Positions 1-8,507 of a DNA stretch of 64,000 bases are shown here, piece by piece. Source of the stretch: DASYXW01 sp035934405 (GTDB taxonomy: Bacteria > Acidobacteriota > Terriglobia > UBA7540); NCBI GenBank assembly GCA_035934405.1, contig DASYXW010000072.1:62001-126000 (forward strand), written 5' to 3'. The notes under the pieces were generated by a model that was not told where the DNA came from, ran no database searches, and saw only the letters and a program-made list of their open reading frames with translations. Each line of letters starts with the position of its first letter. The first letter of the stretch is position 1. Both the position numbers and the translations under genes were made by a program.

Positions 1-495
1 CTCCGCAATCGCGAGTCGAGCGCTGTCGCGCGCCTCGCCGACGTCTACGCCGCGCTGCCCTCCATCACCGGCAAATTCGAGCTCGAATACGAAGGCGAGC
101 TCAAGGGCGCCGACCACGTGGCGCGCGAAGTGATCCGAGCGGCGACGGCGCGCGTCTTCAGGAAATACTTCGACGGAGTGACGCTGCAGGGCGTGGTGCA
201 GTGGTTCGAGCTCGGCGGCACGCTGAAATATCGCGCCGACGCGCCCGCCGGCGAAGTCCACGCCGAGCTGAAAAAAATCCAGGGCTTGCTCGACAAGACG
301 CAGCCGCTCGGCATCAAGCCCAAGGACGATCCGGCGCTGGTCGTCGCCGGCGGCGAGTTCATCCTGGAAGGGCTTTACGCGCTCAAGAAGATCAGCCGCA
401 ACGAGGAATTGGGCTACTACGCCGAGCACCGCCGCCCCGAGCCGGCCGAGGAAGAGACAGGGCCGGCCATCCACCGACGGCGGTCGTTGAACTAG
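1..495 (+). CDS. Mg-chelatase-like AAA+ ATPase, C-terminal part
   Basis: Open in frame 1 from the window edge to the TAG at 493-495, so only the last 164 residues are present and the Walker motifs lie outside. What is visible is an alpha-helical tail of the sort that follows the AAA+ core in magnesium-chelatase subunit I/MoxR-like ATPases (REVIRAATARVFRKYFDG, then a Lys/Glu-rich end). The assignment leans on the neighbour: the next gene is a VWA protein with a complete MIDAS motif, and such ATPase plus VWA pairs act together as chaperone-like remodelling or metal-insertion machines. The intervening promoter suggests the two can be transcribed separately. Family assignment is an inference from the tail and the context. 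Confidence 0.6.
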   Translation, partial: LRNRESSAVARLADVYAALPSITGKFELEYEGELKGADHVAREVIRAATARVFRKYFDGVTLQGVVQWFELGGTLKYRADAPAGEVHAELKKIQGLLDKTQPLGIKPKDDPALVVAGGEFILEGLYALKKISRNEELGYYAEHRRPEPAEEETGPAIHRRRSLN

Positions 496-515
496 TGGGT
501 CAGTACCTCAGTTTG

Positions 516-587
516 TCCACCGGCTGGCGCATACCTTTCTTTTCAGGTGTGCGACCTGAAGGGGCGTTCGAGCCAGCCGGCGGTGGA
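516..587. repeat. Nested inverted repeat after the ATPase gene
   Basis: Outer arms 516-528 and 572-587 (starting TCCACCGGCTGGC) pair with a small bulge. Inside them a perfect hairpin has arms TTCAGGT (542-548) and ACCTGAA (554-560). It begins 20 bases after the ATPase stop, so it could be a 3'-end structure or a mobile palindrome. There is no U-tract, so it is not a classical intrinsic terminator. Confidence 0.5.
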
Positions 588-656
588 CTGCCCACCACTT
601 CTTACTCGCGGGGCCAACAAGCCCTTAGGCGTGGCTGGCTCACGACGAAATAACGC

Positions 657-685
657 TTGACACGAACGTCGATCTGGTGTATATA
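657..685 (+). promoter_or_regulatory. Sigma-70-type promoter upstream of the VWA gene
   Basis: TTGACA (657-662), a 17-base spacer, then TATATA (680-685). Both boxes are near consensus. Transcription would start near 692, leaving about 490 untranslated bases before the VWA start at 1183. A TTG-initiated reading frame that appears to start at 657 begins on the -35 box itself and so cannot be translated from there. Confidence 0.6.
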
Positions 686-760
686 TTCTAAGTTATCCAA
701 AATGGGGCGCCTCTCGCAGCTTCGGACCCTCCAGCCTGAAGTCCTGACCAAGCAAAAAAC

Positions 761-1111
761 GAAGCCAATCGAAGTAAATCAAATTAAACAGTTTAATTTC
801 AACTATATACATGGAAACAGACCGGAACGAAGCCAATTGTATTATGTTTCTTATTATCAGACGATTACAGCCATTTTACCCCCAATTTTCGCAAAGTTAG
901 TACCGATCACCATTGGCTGGCCCGATTCGGACGAATTCCAGCGAACGAACCCAATCGAAGCCAATCGACTTAACCGGCTTAATTTCATTGGCATACAGGA
1001 AAATCGACCGGAACGAAGCCAATTGAGTTACCGAGCTTGTTATCATTCACTTACGGGCATTTTGACCTCGATTTTGAGAAAGTTAGTACCAAATGCCAGG
1101 ATCACCATTGC
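761..1111 (+). repeat. AT-rich tandem repeat, two ~160-bp copies 186 bp apart
   Basis: Copy 1 (761-916) and copy 2 (947-1111) align at an offset of 186 bp. They share CCGGAACGAAGCCAATTG and AAAGTTAGTACC and end in GATCACCATTG, with one 9-base insertion in copy 2. The block is clearly richer in A/T than its surroundings. The period and the indel are both multiples of three and one frame stays open for 168 codons, so a small protein with duplicated halves is conceivable. However, no ribosome binding site precedes any internal start, and the substitutions I compared between copies are not concentrated at third codon positions. It is more likely a non-coding leader or an RNA. Confidence 0.6.
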
Positions 1112-1182
1112 GGATTCTCCTATGGTGCGGCGCAATCGGGTAGAACGTTTGTGCGTTCTATGACGGAGGACCTCTTCCAGTC

Positions 1183-2457
1183 ATGAAGTTCGTCAAGTAC
1201 TCCAAATTCGCCGGCTCGCCCTTCGACAGCCTCAGCGCCGAAGACCTAATGCAGTTGTTGCAGGATTTCCTGCTCGATAGCGGCTTTACCAGCCAGTATT
1301 CCAACTTTTACGAGATGGACCCGGACGCCGCCGAGCGTACCATGGAGCAGCTCCATCAGGCCTTGCTCGAAGCCATGCGCGACCAGGGCATGATCCCCGA
1401 CGAGCTTCTGAAGCAGCTTCTGAAGAACGCCGGGGACTACGAGAGCTCCGATTTGCGCGCGCTCATGGAGAAGCTCATCGGACGCCTGGCCGAGGAAGGC
1501 TACATCACGGTGGAGCCGCCGCAGACCCAGCCGGGCGAACTCACCCAACCGCAAGCCGGGCGGGCAGGACAGACCGAAGGCCCGGAAGGTAAGGTCAAGT
1601 TCGAGGTCACCGACAAGGCGCTCGACTTTCTCGGTTTCAAGACGCTGAAGGATCTGCTGGCGTCGCTCGGCAAGTCGAGCTTCGGCCGCCACGACACGCG
1701 CGAGATGGCAACGGGCGTGGAATCGTCCGGCGCCACGCGGCGCTATGAGTTCGGCGACACCATGAACCTGGACGTGAACGCCACGCTGCTCTCATCCATC
1801 CAACGCGCCGGCTTGCAGGTGCCGCTTGACCTCGACTACCCGGACCTGCAGGTGCGCCAGTGCGAGTACCAGAGCTCTTGCGCCACCGTGCTCATGCTCG
1901 ACTGCTCGCACAGCATGATCCTTTACGGCGAGGACCGCTTCACGCCGGCCAAAAAAGTAGCGATGGCGCTCTCGCATCTTATCCGCACCCAGTATCCCGG
2001 CGACTCGCTGCACGCCGTTCTCTTCCACGACTCGGCGGAAGAGATTCCGTTCGGCGAGCTGGCGCGCGTGAAGGTGGGCCCGTACTACACCAACACGCGC
2101 GAGGGACTCCGCCTGGCGCAGCGCATCCTGTCTCGCCAGAAAAAGGACATGCGGCAGATCGTCATGATTACTGACGGGAAACCCTCCGCCCTCACCCTCG
2201 AAGACGGCCGCATTTATAAGAACGCCTTCGGACTGGATCCGCTCGTGGTGTCGGAAACCCTGCACGAGGTGGCGCGCTGCCGCCGCAACGGCATCCTGAT
2301 TAACACCTTCATGCTGGCGTCCGATTATGGTCTGGTGAACTTCGTCCAGAAGGTTACGGAGATCTGCCGGGGCAAAGCCTACTTCACCACGCCCTATACC
2401 CTCGGGCAGTACCTGCTGATGGATTACATGCAGAAAAAAGTGAAACGCATCCACTGA
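1183..2457 (+). CDS. VWA (von Willebrand A) domain protein
   Basis: 424 residues. The C-terminal half is a VWA domain with a full MIDAS: D240-C-S242-H-S244 in LMLDCSHSM, with a later ITDGKPS supplying the distal aspartate. The N-terminal half is helical and Gln/Leu-rich with no recognised domain. No signal peptide or membrane segment is seen, so it is cytoplasmic. Proteins of this kind pair with MoxR/Mg-chelatase AAA+ ATPases, and the tail of such an ATPase lies just upstream. The start ATG follows GGAGGA at 1164-1169. It carries a long AT-rich leader driven by the promoter at 657. Client protein or metal centre unknown. Confidence 0.85.
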   Translation: MKFVKYSKFAGSPFDSLSAEDLMQLLQDFLLDSGFTSQYSNFYEMDPDAAERTMEQLHQALLEAMRDQGMIPDELLKQLLKNAGDYESSDLRALMEKLIGRLAEEGYITVEPPQTQPGELTQPQAGRAGQTEGPEGKVKFEVTDKALDFLGFKTLKDLLASLGKSSFGRHDTREMATGVESSGATRRYEFGDTMNLDVNATLLSSIQRAGLQVPLDLDYPDLQVRQCEYQSSCATVLMLDCSHSMILYGEDRFTPAKKVAMALSHLIRTQYPGDSLHAVLFHDSAEEIPFGELARVKVGPYYTNTREGLRLAQRILSRQKKDMRQIVMITDGKPSALTLEDGRIYKNAFGLDPLVVSETLHEVARCRRNGILINTFMLASDYGLVNFVQKVTEICRGKAYFTTPYTLGQYLLMDYMQKKVKRIH

Positions 2458-2547
2458 TAGGTTCCTTAAGAGCCGACCGCTCTGGGTGGGACCGTGGCGC
2501 GGCGGCCAGACCCCAGTTTGCACGATAAGCGTTAACTGGCTTAGTAC

Positions 2548-2576
2548 TTGACAGGCCCTGACGTTTCCCATATAAG
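2548..2576 (+). promoter_or_regulatory. Strong sigma-70 promoter for the di-haem gene pair
   Basis: Perfect TTGACA (2548-2553), 17-base spacer, TATAAG (2571-2576). The predicted start point near 2583 lies 30 bases upstream of the GTG at 2614. This rules out the TTG at 2548 as a start codon, because that TTG is the -35 box. Confidence 0.75.
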
Positions 2577-2613
2577 TGTTCGCGTTGTTCCCAGGCAAAA
2601 CAGGGAGGGTGTC

Positions 2614-4110
2614 GTGCAAAGCACCGATGGAAGGTTGAAACTGACGGCGATTTCGCGGGTCGTGGGGGAGATACTATGCAACCGGCTGGCGCGCAACCTC
2701 AAGGGGGTCTTCATGGTTGCCACGGTCGCCTTGCTCGCAACCGGCACGGCCAGCCGTCTTAAGGCGCAGACCGCCACGGACCCGGGAGTGCGCGGCGGAC
2801 CGCCAGGAGCGGGTCAGTTCATCGCCGGCCTCGACTCCGATCAGCAGGGCACCGAACAGGAAGTTTCGCTGATCTTCAAGGAAGTGAACCGGGTGGCGGG
2901 AGGCAACGTCATCAAGGAAATTGGTCTCGGGGGACCCTTTGACTCCAACGGGTGCGCCGCCTGTCACGCGCAGCCGGCCCCCGGCGGGTCCAGTCTGGCG
3001 TCGAATCCGCTTTTCGGCGTCTATCAACTCATGGGCGCAACCAACATCATGCCGGTTTTTGAGACCACCAATGGCCCCACCGTGGTGGCGCGATTCCCTT
3101 ACCAATCCGACCTCAAGACCCCCAATGGTCTCGTCCAGCAGCTCTTTACCATTACCGGCCGGTCTGACGCCGGCACCTGCAACATCCCGCAGCCTGACTT
3201 CACTTTGGCCATGTCTCAGAACAATCTGATTTTGCGGCAGACCACGCCGGCCTTTGGCGGCGGCCTGCTCGAAATCATCCAGGATTCCGACATCCTCGCC
3301 AACATGAACGCCAATTTGTCGCAGAAACTGGCTCTGGGCATTTCCGGCCACCCCAACATCGACGCCAACGACGGCAGCATCGATCGATTCGGCTGGAAGG
3401 CTCAAACGCGCTCACTGATGGCCTTTTCCGCTGAAGCTTACTTGGTGGAAGAGGGTGTCAGCGACGAGTTCACTCCGAACAAGCTCAACGAGAGCCCGGG
3501 ATGCACTCCGCCCTTCCCGGAAGGCCCCCCGAATGGTCAGGGGTCGAAAGGCGTGCCCGACGACCGTACGTCGTTCCCCTTCCCTCTCTCCAAGGCCACC
3601 GGCGCCGGGTTCACTGGCGATCCCCAGAGGTTCGCGATTTTCCAGCGCTTCCTTGACCAGCCCAAGCCTGGCTCCTGCCCCGGAGGGAATCCCGCCAGTT
3701 GCACCAACGGTGAAACGCAATTCAACAACGTTGGCTGTGTGCTTTGCCACACCCAGTCGTTCACCACGCCGCAGTCCACCGTGGCGGCATTGAGCAACGT
3801 CCAAACTAATCTCTATTCGGACATTCTGGTCCACCACATGGGCGGGTGCCTGGCTGACAACGTGGTCCAGGGCTCGGCCATGGGAGATGAGTTCCGCACC
3901 GCGCCGCTATGGGGTGTAGGGCAGCGCGTTTTCTTCATGCACGACGGGCGCACCAGCAACATCGTCACTGCGGTGGAGGACCACTTGTCAACGAGCAGTT
4001 GCCCGAACTCGCAGTATCCGCCCTCCGAGGCCAATGCCGTCGTGGGCAATTTCAATGCCTTGTCGCCAACCAATCAGCAGGACCTGATCAATTTCCTGCG
4101 CTCGCTGTGA
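2614..4110 (+). CDS. Secreted di-haem oxidoreductase (DHOR/DUF1111-like), copy 1
   Basis: 498 residues from GTG 2614, chosen because GGAGGG at 2604-2609 precedes it and the promoter excludes the upstream TTG. ATG 2713 is an alternative. A hydrophobic signal stretch (VFMVATVALLATGTASRLKAQ) is followed by the mature protein. Two c-type haem motifs are present: C114-A-A-C117-H118 and C375-V-L-C378-H379. The C-terminal block with HHMGG, EFRTAPLWG and FFMHDGR is typical of the putative di-haem peroxidase/thiol oxidoreductase family. It probably works in the periplasm in electron transfer, with unknown substrate. Its paralogue follows 82 bases downstream. Confidence 0.85.
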   Translation: MQSTDGRLKLTAISRVVGEILCNRLARNLKGVFMVATVALLATGTASRLKAQTATDPGVRGGPPGAGQFIAGLDSDQQGTEQEVSLIFKEVNRVAGGNVIKEIGLGGPFDSNGCAACHAQPAPGGSSLASNPLFGVYQLMGATNIMPVFETTNGPTVVARFPYQSDLKTPNGLVQQLFTITGRSDAGTCNIPQPDFTLAMSQNNLILRQTTPAFGGGLLEIIQDSDILANMNANLSQKLALGISGHPNIDANDGSIDRFGWKAQTRSLMAFSAEAYLVEEGVSDEFTPNKLNESPGCTPPFPEGPPNGQGSKGVPDDRTSFPFPLSKATGAGFTGDPQRFAIFQRFLDQPKPGSCPGGNPASCTNGETQFNNVGCVLCHTQSFTTPQSTVAALSNVQTNLYSDILVHHMGGCLADNVVQGSAMGDEFRTAPLWGVGQRVFFMHDGRTSNIVTAVEDHLSTSSCPNSQYPPSEANAVVGNFNALSPTNQQDLINFLRSL

Positions 4111-4154
4111 GCGCCGGAGCATAAGGATAGAGGCGGTCTCGGATCTCGACGCAG

Positions 4155-4171
4155 GGCGGCCGAAGGCCGCC
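4155..4171. repeat. GGCGGCC/GGCCGCC hairpin between the di-haem genes
   Basis: Perfect 7-bp stem with a GAA loop, immediately upstream of the ribosome binding site of the second di-haem gene. There is no U-run. It may stabilise or process the dicistronic message. Confidence 0.4.
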
Positions 4172-4192
4172 GCCAAAAACCGGGGAGGACTT

Positions 4193-5623
4193 ATGTTGGA
4201 GCGGACGAAGACGCATCGGGTTACAAAATCGTTCACCATGAAAAGCGCCAGACTGTGCGTTCTCGGCGTCGCCATGCTGGCCGCCGCCGGCACGCTGCGC
4301 GCCCAGACCGCTACGGACCCCGGAGTGCGCGGCGGCCCTGCCGGTGCCGGCGGATTCGTCAAGAATCTGTATTCCTTCATGAGCTTTCTCGAACCGAGCG
4401 TGCTGGCGCAGTTCCAGCAGACGGCAGTCGTCACCGGCGGCGCGATTGGAGGAAACGGTCTGGGCCCGAGATTTAACTCCAATTCATGTGTCAGTTGCCA
4501 CGCGCAACCCGCGCCCGGCGGGTCAAGTCCGGCCTCGAATCCTTTGTTTGCAATCTATCAGTTGGATGGCGCTCAGAACACCATGCCTTCCTTCGAAACG
4601 CTTACAGGTCCGGTGCTCGTGCCGCGCTTTCCGTTCCAGTCTGACCTCGTAACCCCTGACGGCCACGTCCACCAGCTTTTCGTCGTCACCGGCCGCAGCG
4701 ACGCTGGCGGCTGCACCATTTCGCAGCCCGATTTCACCCTCGCCCAGCAGCAGAACAACCTTCAACTGCGGCAGCCTCTGCCCGTCTTCGGCGACGGCTA
4801 TATCGAAATCGTCGAAAATAGCGCCATCATCGCCAACATGAACGCCAACCTGACGCAAAAGAAGCAGCTCGGCATTGGCGGTCATCCTAACATCAGCGGC
4901 GACGACGGCACGATTACCCGCCTGGGCTGGAAGGCGCAGTGGAGGGCCATTCTTCCCGCTTCGGGCGCTGAAGAAGCCGTTGAAATGGGCATTTCGAACG
5001 AAATTAATCCCAGCGAAGACGATCAGACGCCGGGCTGCGTCCTGAACCCGGTGCCGGAAGACAGCAGCCAGTATCAGTTTCACGGGACCGGGCCCACGCC
5101 CCAGAACTTTATTGAAGCCGCTGACCGCGACGCCATTTTCAGCCGCTTCATGGCCCCGCCCCAGCCCGGCTCCTGCCCGGGAGGGAATCCCGCCAGTTGC
5201 ACCAACGGCCAACTGCAGTTCAACATGGTGGGTTGCGCGCTTTGCCACACCACTTCGTTGCCCGAGCCGTTCGGCTCCATCTGGCAGATTGGACGCACCT
5301 CGCAATTTGGCCCCGGCGTCGACAACATCTTCTTGTATTCCGATTTGCTCCTGCATCATATGGGCCCGTGTCTCGCCGACAATATCGTTCAGGGCTCGGC
5401 CGCCGGCGATGAGTGGCGCACGCCGCCTTTGTGGAATGTCGGCCAGCGAATCAACTTCATGCACGACGGTAGGACCAACAACATTGTGACGGCGGTCGAG
5501 GATCACTCTTGTGCCGGGAACTCCCAGTATCCGGCTTCCGAAGCCAATGCGACCGTAAGCAATTTCAACGGCCTCAGCGCCACGAACCAGCAGGACCTGA
5601 TCAATTTCTTGCGCTCTCTATAG
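4193..5623 (+). CDS. Secreted di-haem oxidoreductase (DHOR/DUF1111-like), copy 2
   Basis: 476 residues, paralogue of the upstream gene. It shares the ATDPGVRGG start of the mature protein, both haem sites (C99-V-S-C102-H103 and C348-A-L-C351-H352) and the end motif QQDLINFLRSL. GGGGAGGAC lies just before ATG 4193. A signal peptide follows (MLAAAGTLRAQ). Copy 1 has a longer insertion before haem site 1, while copy 2 has EWRTPPLWN where copy 1 has EFRTAPLWG. The two are probably co-transcribed from the 2548 promoter and may form alternative or heteromeric periplasmic redox enzymes. Substrate unknown. Confidence 0.85.
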   Translation: MLERTKTHRVTKSFTMKSARLCVLGVAMLAAAGTLRAQTATDPGVRGGPAGAGGFVKNLYSFMSFLEPSVLAQFQQTAVVTGGAIGGNGLGPRFNSNSCVSCHAQPAPGGSSPASNPLFAIYQLDGAQNTMPSFETLTGPVLVPRFPFQSDLVTPDGHVHQLFVVTGRSDAGGCTISQPDFTLAQQQNNLQLRQPLPVFGDGYIEIVENSAIIANMNANLTQKKQLGIGGHPNISGDDGTITRLGWKAQWRAILPASGAEEAVEMGISNEINPSEDDQTPGCVLNPVPEDSSQYQFHGTGPTPQNFIEAADRDAIFSRFMAPPQPGSCPGGNPASCTNGQLQFNMVGCALCHTTSLPEPFGSIWQIGRTSQFGPGVDNIFLYSDLLLHHMGPCLADNIVQGSAAGDEWRTPPLWNVGQRINFMHDGRTNNIVTAVEDHSCAGNSQYPASEANATVSNFNGLSATNQQDLINFLRSL

Positions 5624-5726
5624 CTCCGGCGGGGATGCACAGCGCGGAGAATGGGCCCTGTGGAGCCCGGCCCAGACGGACTTCTGAGTGCAGCCTATTG
5701 AAACGCGATTCTGGAGAGAACTCAAC

Positions 5727-7154
5727 ATGAAAGCGGTCCGGAGAGGGAAGAAGGAGGCGGTGTTTGCGGGGTTCTTGCTTTCGGCCAGCCTGGGACTCGG
5801 GCACGCCGCGCCGTTGCGGGCGCAAGACCCGGCGCCATTCGTGAGCAATCCACTGGTACCCGATACGGTTACGCCGGGCGGAGGGGATTTCACGTTGACC
5901 GTGAACGGCACGGGCTTTCTTCCGGCCTCCGTGGTCAATTGGAACGGCAGCCCGCGTTCCACGGCCTTTGTCTCCAACTCTCAGCTTCAGGCCTCGATTC
6001 TCAGCTCCGACATCGCCTCGCCTTCCACCGCCTCGATCACGGTGTCGAATCCGGGCAACACGGTGGCCTCCAACATCTGCTTCTTTCCGATTGCGAATCC
6101 GACCTCGACGCTCTCGGTGAGCCGCACCAGCTACCAGGCCAACGGCCAGTCTCCGATCAACGCCGTAACCGCTGATCTCAACGGTGACGGCAAACTCGAC
6201 GTCGTGGTGGCCACGCAGAACGCCAACTATGTGAGCGTGCTGCTCGGCAACGGCGACGGAACCTTTCAGGCGGCGGTGAACTATACCGTGGGCAAAGATC
6301 CTCGGACCATCAACATCGCTGATTTCAACGGTGACGGCATTCCCGACCTCGTCGTGACCAACAACAGCAATTCCGACGTGTCAATCCTGCTTGGCAACGG
6401 CGATGGAACCTTTAAACCTGCCGCCAACTATAACGCCGGCCGCACCCCGCGCTGGGTGGCGGTGGGCGACTTCAACCAGGACGGCAAGCTGGACCTCGCT
6501 GTGGTCAACGTGCTCAGCAATACGGTGAGCGTGCTCCTGGGCAACGGCGACGGGACCTTCAACAAACCCGTGTCATACCCCACCGGCTCGTTGCCCAAGG
6601 ATGTCGAAACGGAAGACCTGAACGGGGATGGCATCCTCGACCTGGTGACGGCGGACGACGGCAGCGCGCAGGTCAGTGTGCTCCTGGGTAATGGCGACGG
6701 CAGTTTTCAGTCCCCGGTCAACTATCCCGTCGGCGCCCAGACCCGCCCGGTGGTCATCGCTGATTTCAACGGCGACGGCAAGCCCGACTTAGTGACGGCC
6801 GCGGGCAAGACTTTTGTGTGTGTGATGCTCGGCAACGGCGACGGAACCTTTCAGGCGCCCGTCAATTACAATGTCGGCTTCGACCCACGGGGACTGGCGG
6901 CGGCGGATTTTAATGGCGATGGCAAGCTGGACCTGATTGTGGCCAATCTGGGCGGCAAGAGGATCCAGGTGCTCCTCGGCAACGGCGACGGCACCCTCCA
7001 GACGCCCGTCAATTTCACCACCACGACCTACCCTTCGAGCGTTGCGGTCGGCGACTTCAACGGCGACGGCAAGCTGGATCTGCTTGCGGCAGACTACGGC
7101 ACGCCCAAAGCGCCCGGTTCGACGGTGGACATCCTGCTGAATACCTCGCAGTGA
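5727..7154 (+). CDS. Secreted FG-GAP/VCBS repeat protein with N-terminal Ig-like (TIG-type) domain
   Basis: 475 residues from ATG 5727, preceded by GGAGAG at 5713-5718. Signal peptide to about residue 33, ending PLRAQ. Residues about 36-125 form an Ig/TIG-like domain (FTLTVNGTGF, VVNWNGS). Six to seven FG-GAP/VCBS units follow, each carrying DFNGDGKLDL and VLLGNGDGTF; these are Asp-rich calcium-binding loops that build a beta-propeller. The last unit ends VDILLNTSQ. Such proteins are exported adhesins or polymer-binding proteins. Two relatives sit at 35.1 and 44.7 kb, and the 35.1-kb one shares the same N-terminal Ig domain. Confidence 0.85.
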   Translation: MKAVRRGKKEAVFAGFLLSASLGLGHAAPLRAQDPAPFVSNPLVPDTVTPGGGDFTLTVNGTGFLPASVVNWNGSPRSTAFVSNSQLQASILSSDIASPSTASITVSNPGNTVASNICFFPIANPTSTLSVSRTSYQANGQSPINAVTADLNGDGKLDVVVATQNANYVSVLLGNGDGTFQAAVNYTVGKDPRTINIADFNGDGIPDLVVTNNSNSDVSILLGNGDGTFKPAANYNAGRTPRWVAVGDFNQDGKLDLAVVNVLSNTVSVLLGNGDGTFNKPVSYPTGSLPKDVETEDLNGDGILDLVTADDGSAQVSVLLGNGDGSFQSPVNYPVGAQTRPVVIADFNGDGKPDLVTAAGKTFVCVMLGNGDGTFQAPVNYNVGFDPRGLAAADFNGDGKLDLIVANLGGKRIQVLLGNGDGTLQTPVNFTTTTYPSSVAVGDFNGDGKLDLLAADYGTPKAPGSTVDILLNTSQ

Positions 7155-7158
7155 GCCC

Positions 7159-7177
7159 GCCCCGATAGGATCGGGGC
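7159..7177. repeat. CCCCGAT-n3-ATCGGGG palindrome
   Basis: Perfect 8-bp arms (GCCCCGAT/ATCGGGGC) around AGG, just after the FG-GAP stop codon. The same palindrome, with a different 3-base centre, recurs at 31089, 31336, 37694 and 37731, so it is a dispersed element and not just a local terminator. Confidence 0.7.
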
Positions 7178-7194
7178 CCGTCACCCGGCGCGCG

Positions 7195-8412
7195 TTGCTT
7201 TCAAGGTTCACTCCTTATCCTGTGGCGCAGTCCATCCTGATGGTGGCGGGGGAGCGTTCCGGCGACCTTTACGGCGCCGAGCTTGCCGCTGAACTTGCGC
7301 GACAAGCGCCCGAACTTCGCGTTTTCGGCTGCGGCGGCGACGCTATGCGCGGCGCCGGCGTCGAGACCGTCGTGGACGCCCGCGACTTCGCCATGGTTGG
7401 CATTACCGAAGTCATCTCCGGCTTGCCACGCGCCCGACGCGCTTTCCACGCCATCCTGGATGAAGTTCGCCGGCGCCGCCCGGCGCTGGCCGTCCTGATT
7501 GACTCACCCTCGCTCAACCTGCGTCTGGCCAAGCGCTTCAAACGGCGCGGCGTTCCGGTCTGTTACTTCGTGAGCCCGCAAGTGTGGGCGTGGAAGAAAT
7601 GGCGGATGCGCCACCTCCGGGCGCGCGTGGACAAAATGCTTTGTATTTTCGATTTCGAAGCGGAGATTTACCGCCGCGCCGGGGTACCGGTGGAATACGT
7701 CGGGCATCCGCTGGTCGACGTGCTGGCGCGACCGGGCCTCGTCCAGAACGCGTCGCGCCAAGACTTCTGCGCCCAAGCCGGCCTCGACCCAACAAAACCC
7801 GTCGTGGCGTTGCTTCCGGGCAGCCGGCGCATCGAGTTGCGTTACAACCTGCCGGCGATGCTGGAGGCGGCCGGGCGGCTCGCGGCAAATCGCTACGCGC
7901 AGTTCGTGCTTGCTGCCGCGCCGGCACTCGATGCCCAATGGATCGAGTTGCGTGTGCGTGAAGCTGGGCTTGGCGGCGCCATTCGGGTTTTGACGCGCTC
8001 CACCTACGACGCTCTTAAGTATTCTGATGCCGCCGTTGTCGCCAGCGGCACCGCGACGCTCGAGGCCGCGCTCTTCGGTTGTCCGATGGTGGTGGTCTAC
8101 CGGGTTGCACCCACCACGGCTTTCTTTGCCCGGTTCATGATCGACGTGCCGTTTTACAGCATCGTCAACCTGCTGGCGCGAAAGCGCGTAGTGACCGAGC
8201 TGATTCAAAGTGATTTCACCGTGCCTCGGCTCGTCTCCGAAATAGAATACCTGCTGGGCCATCCGGAGGCGTGCGATGCGATGAAGCGGGAGTTCGATGC
8301 GCTGCGCACGCGCCTGGGAACAGGCGGAGCCAGCGATCGCGCAGCCGCGGCAGTTGTGCGGATGCTTGACGAGCCACCGGCTGCCGCTTCCGGCAGGATA
8401 CCGACACGGTAA
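7195..8412 (+). CDS. lpxB: Lipid-A-disaccharide synthase
   Basis: 405 residues. Transfers UDP-2,3-diacylglucosamine onto lipid X to give the tetra-acyl disaccharide of lipid A, at the inner face of the cytoplasmic membrane. Diagnostic LpxB sequences are present: LMVAGERSGDLYGAEL at the N-terminus, YFVSPQVWAWK, VEYVGHPLVD, VALLPGSRRIE, ASGTATLEAAL and PFYSIVNLLA. Length is slightly above the usual ~380. The start is uncertain: TTG 7195 or GTG 7222 (nine codons later); neither has a strong Shine-Dalgarno. No other lpx gene is adjacent. It implies a Gram-negative outer membrane with lipid A. Confidence 0.95.
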   Translation: MLSRFTPYPVAQSILMVAGERSGDLYGAELAAELARQAPELRVFGCGGDAMRGAGVETVVDARDFAMVGITEVISGLPRARRAFHAILDEVRRRRPALAVLIDSPSLNLRLAKRFKRRGVPVCYFVSPQVWAWKKWRMRHLRARVDKMLCIFDFEAEIYRRAGVPVEYVGHPLVDVLARPGLVQNASRQDFCAQAGLDPTKPVVALLPGSRRIELRYNLPAMLEAAGRLAANRYAQFVLAAAPALDAQWIELRVREAGLGGAIRVLTRSTYDALKYSDAAVVASGTATLEAALFGCPMVVVYRVAPTTAFFARFMIDVPFYSIVNLLARKRVVTELIQSDFTVPRLVSEIEYLLGHPEACDAMKREFDALRTRLGTGGASDRAAAAVVRMLDEPPAAASGRIPTR

Positions 8413-8507
8413 GGCGCTGAAACAAGGCGAGGTATGACTCCGGGCACGCCGCTTCCGCCCCCTTCATAAGATGGGCTACTTCACTTTTGGGGCCAGAAGC
8501 GCCCACT

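Noticed and set aside
657..1163. 168-codon open frame over the AT-rich repeat as a protein gene
   Set aside because: Its TTG start is the -35 box of a promoter, no internal start has a ribosome binding site, and differences between the two repeat copies are not biased to third codon positions. Kept as a repeat.
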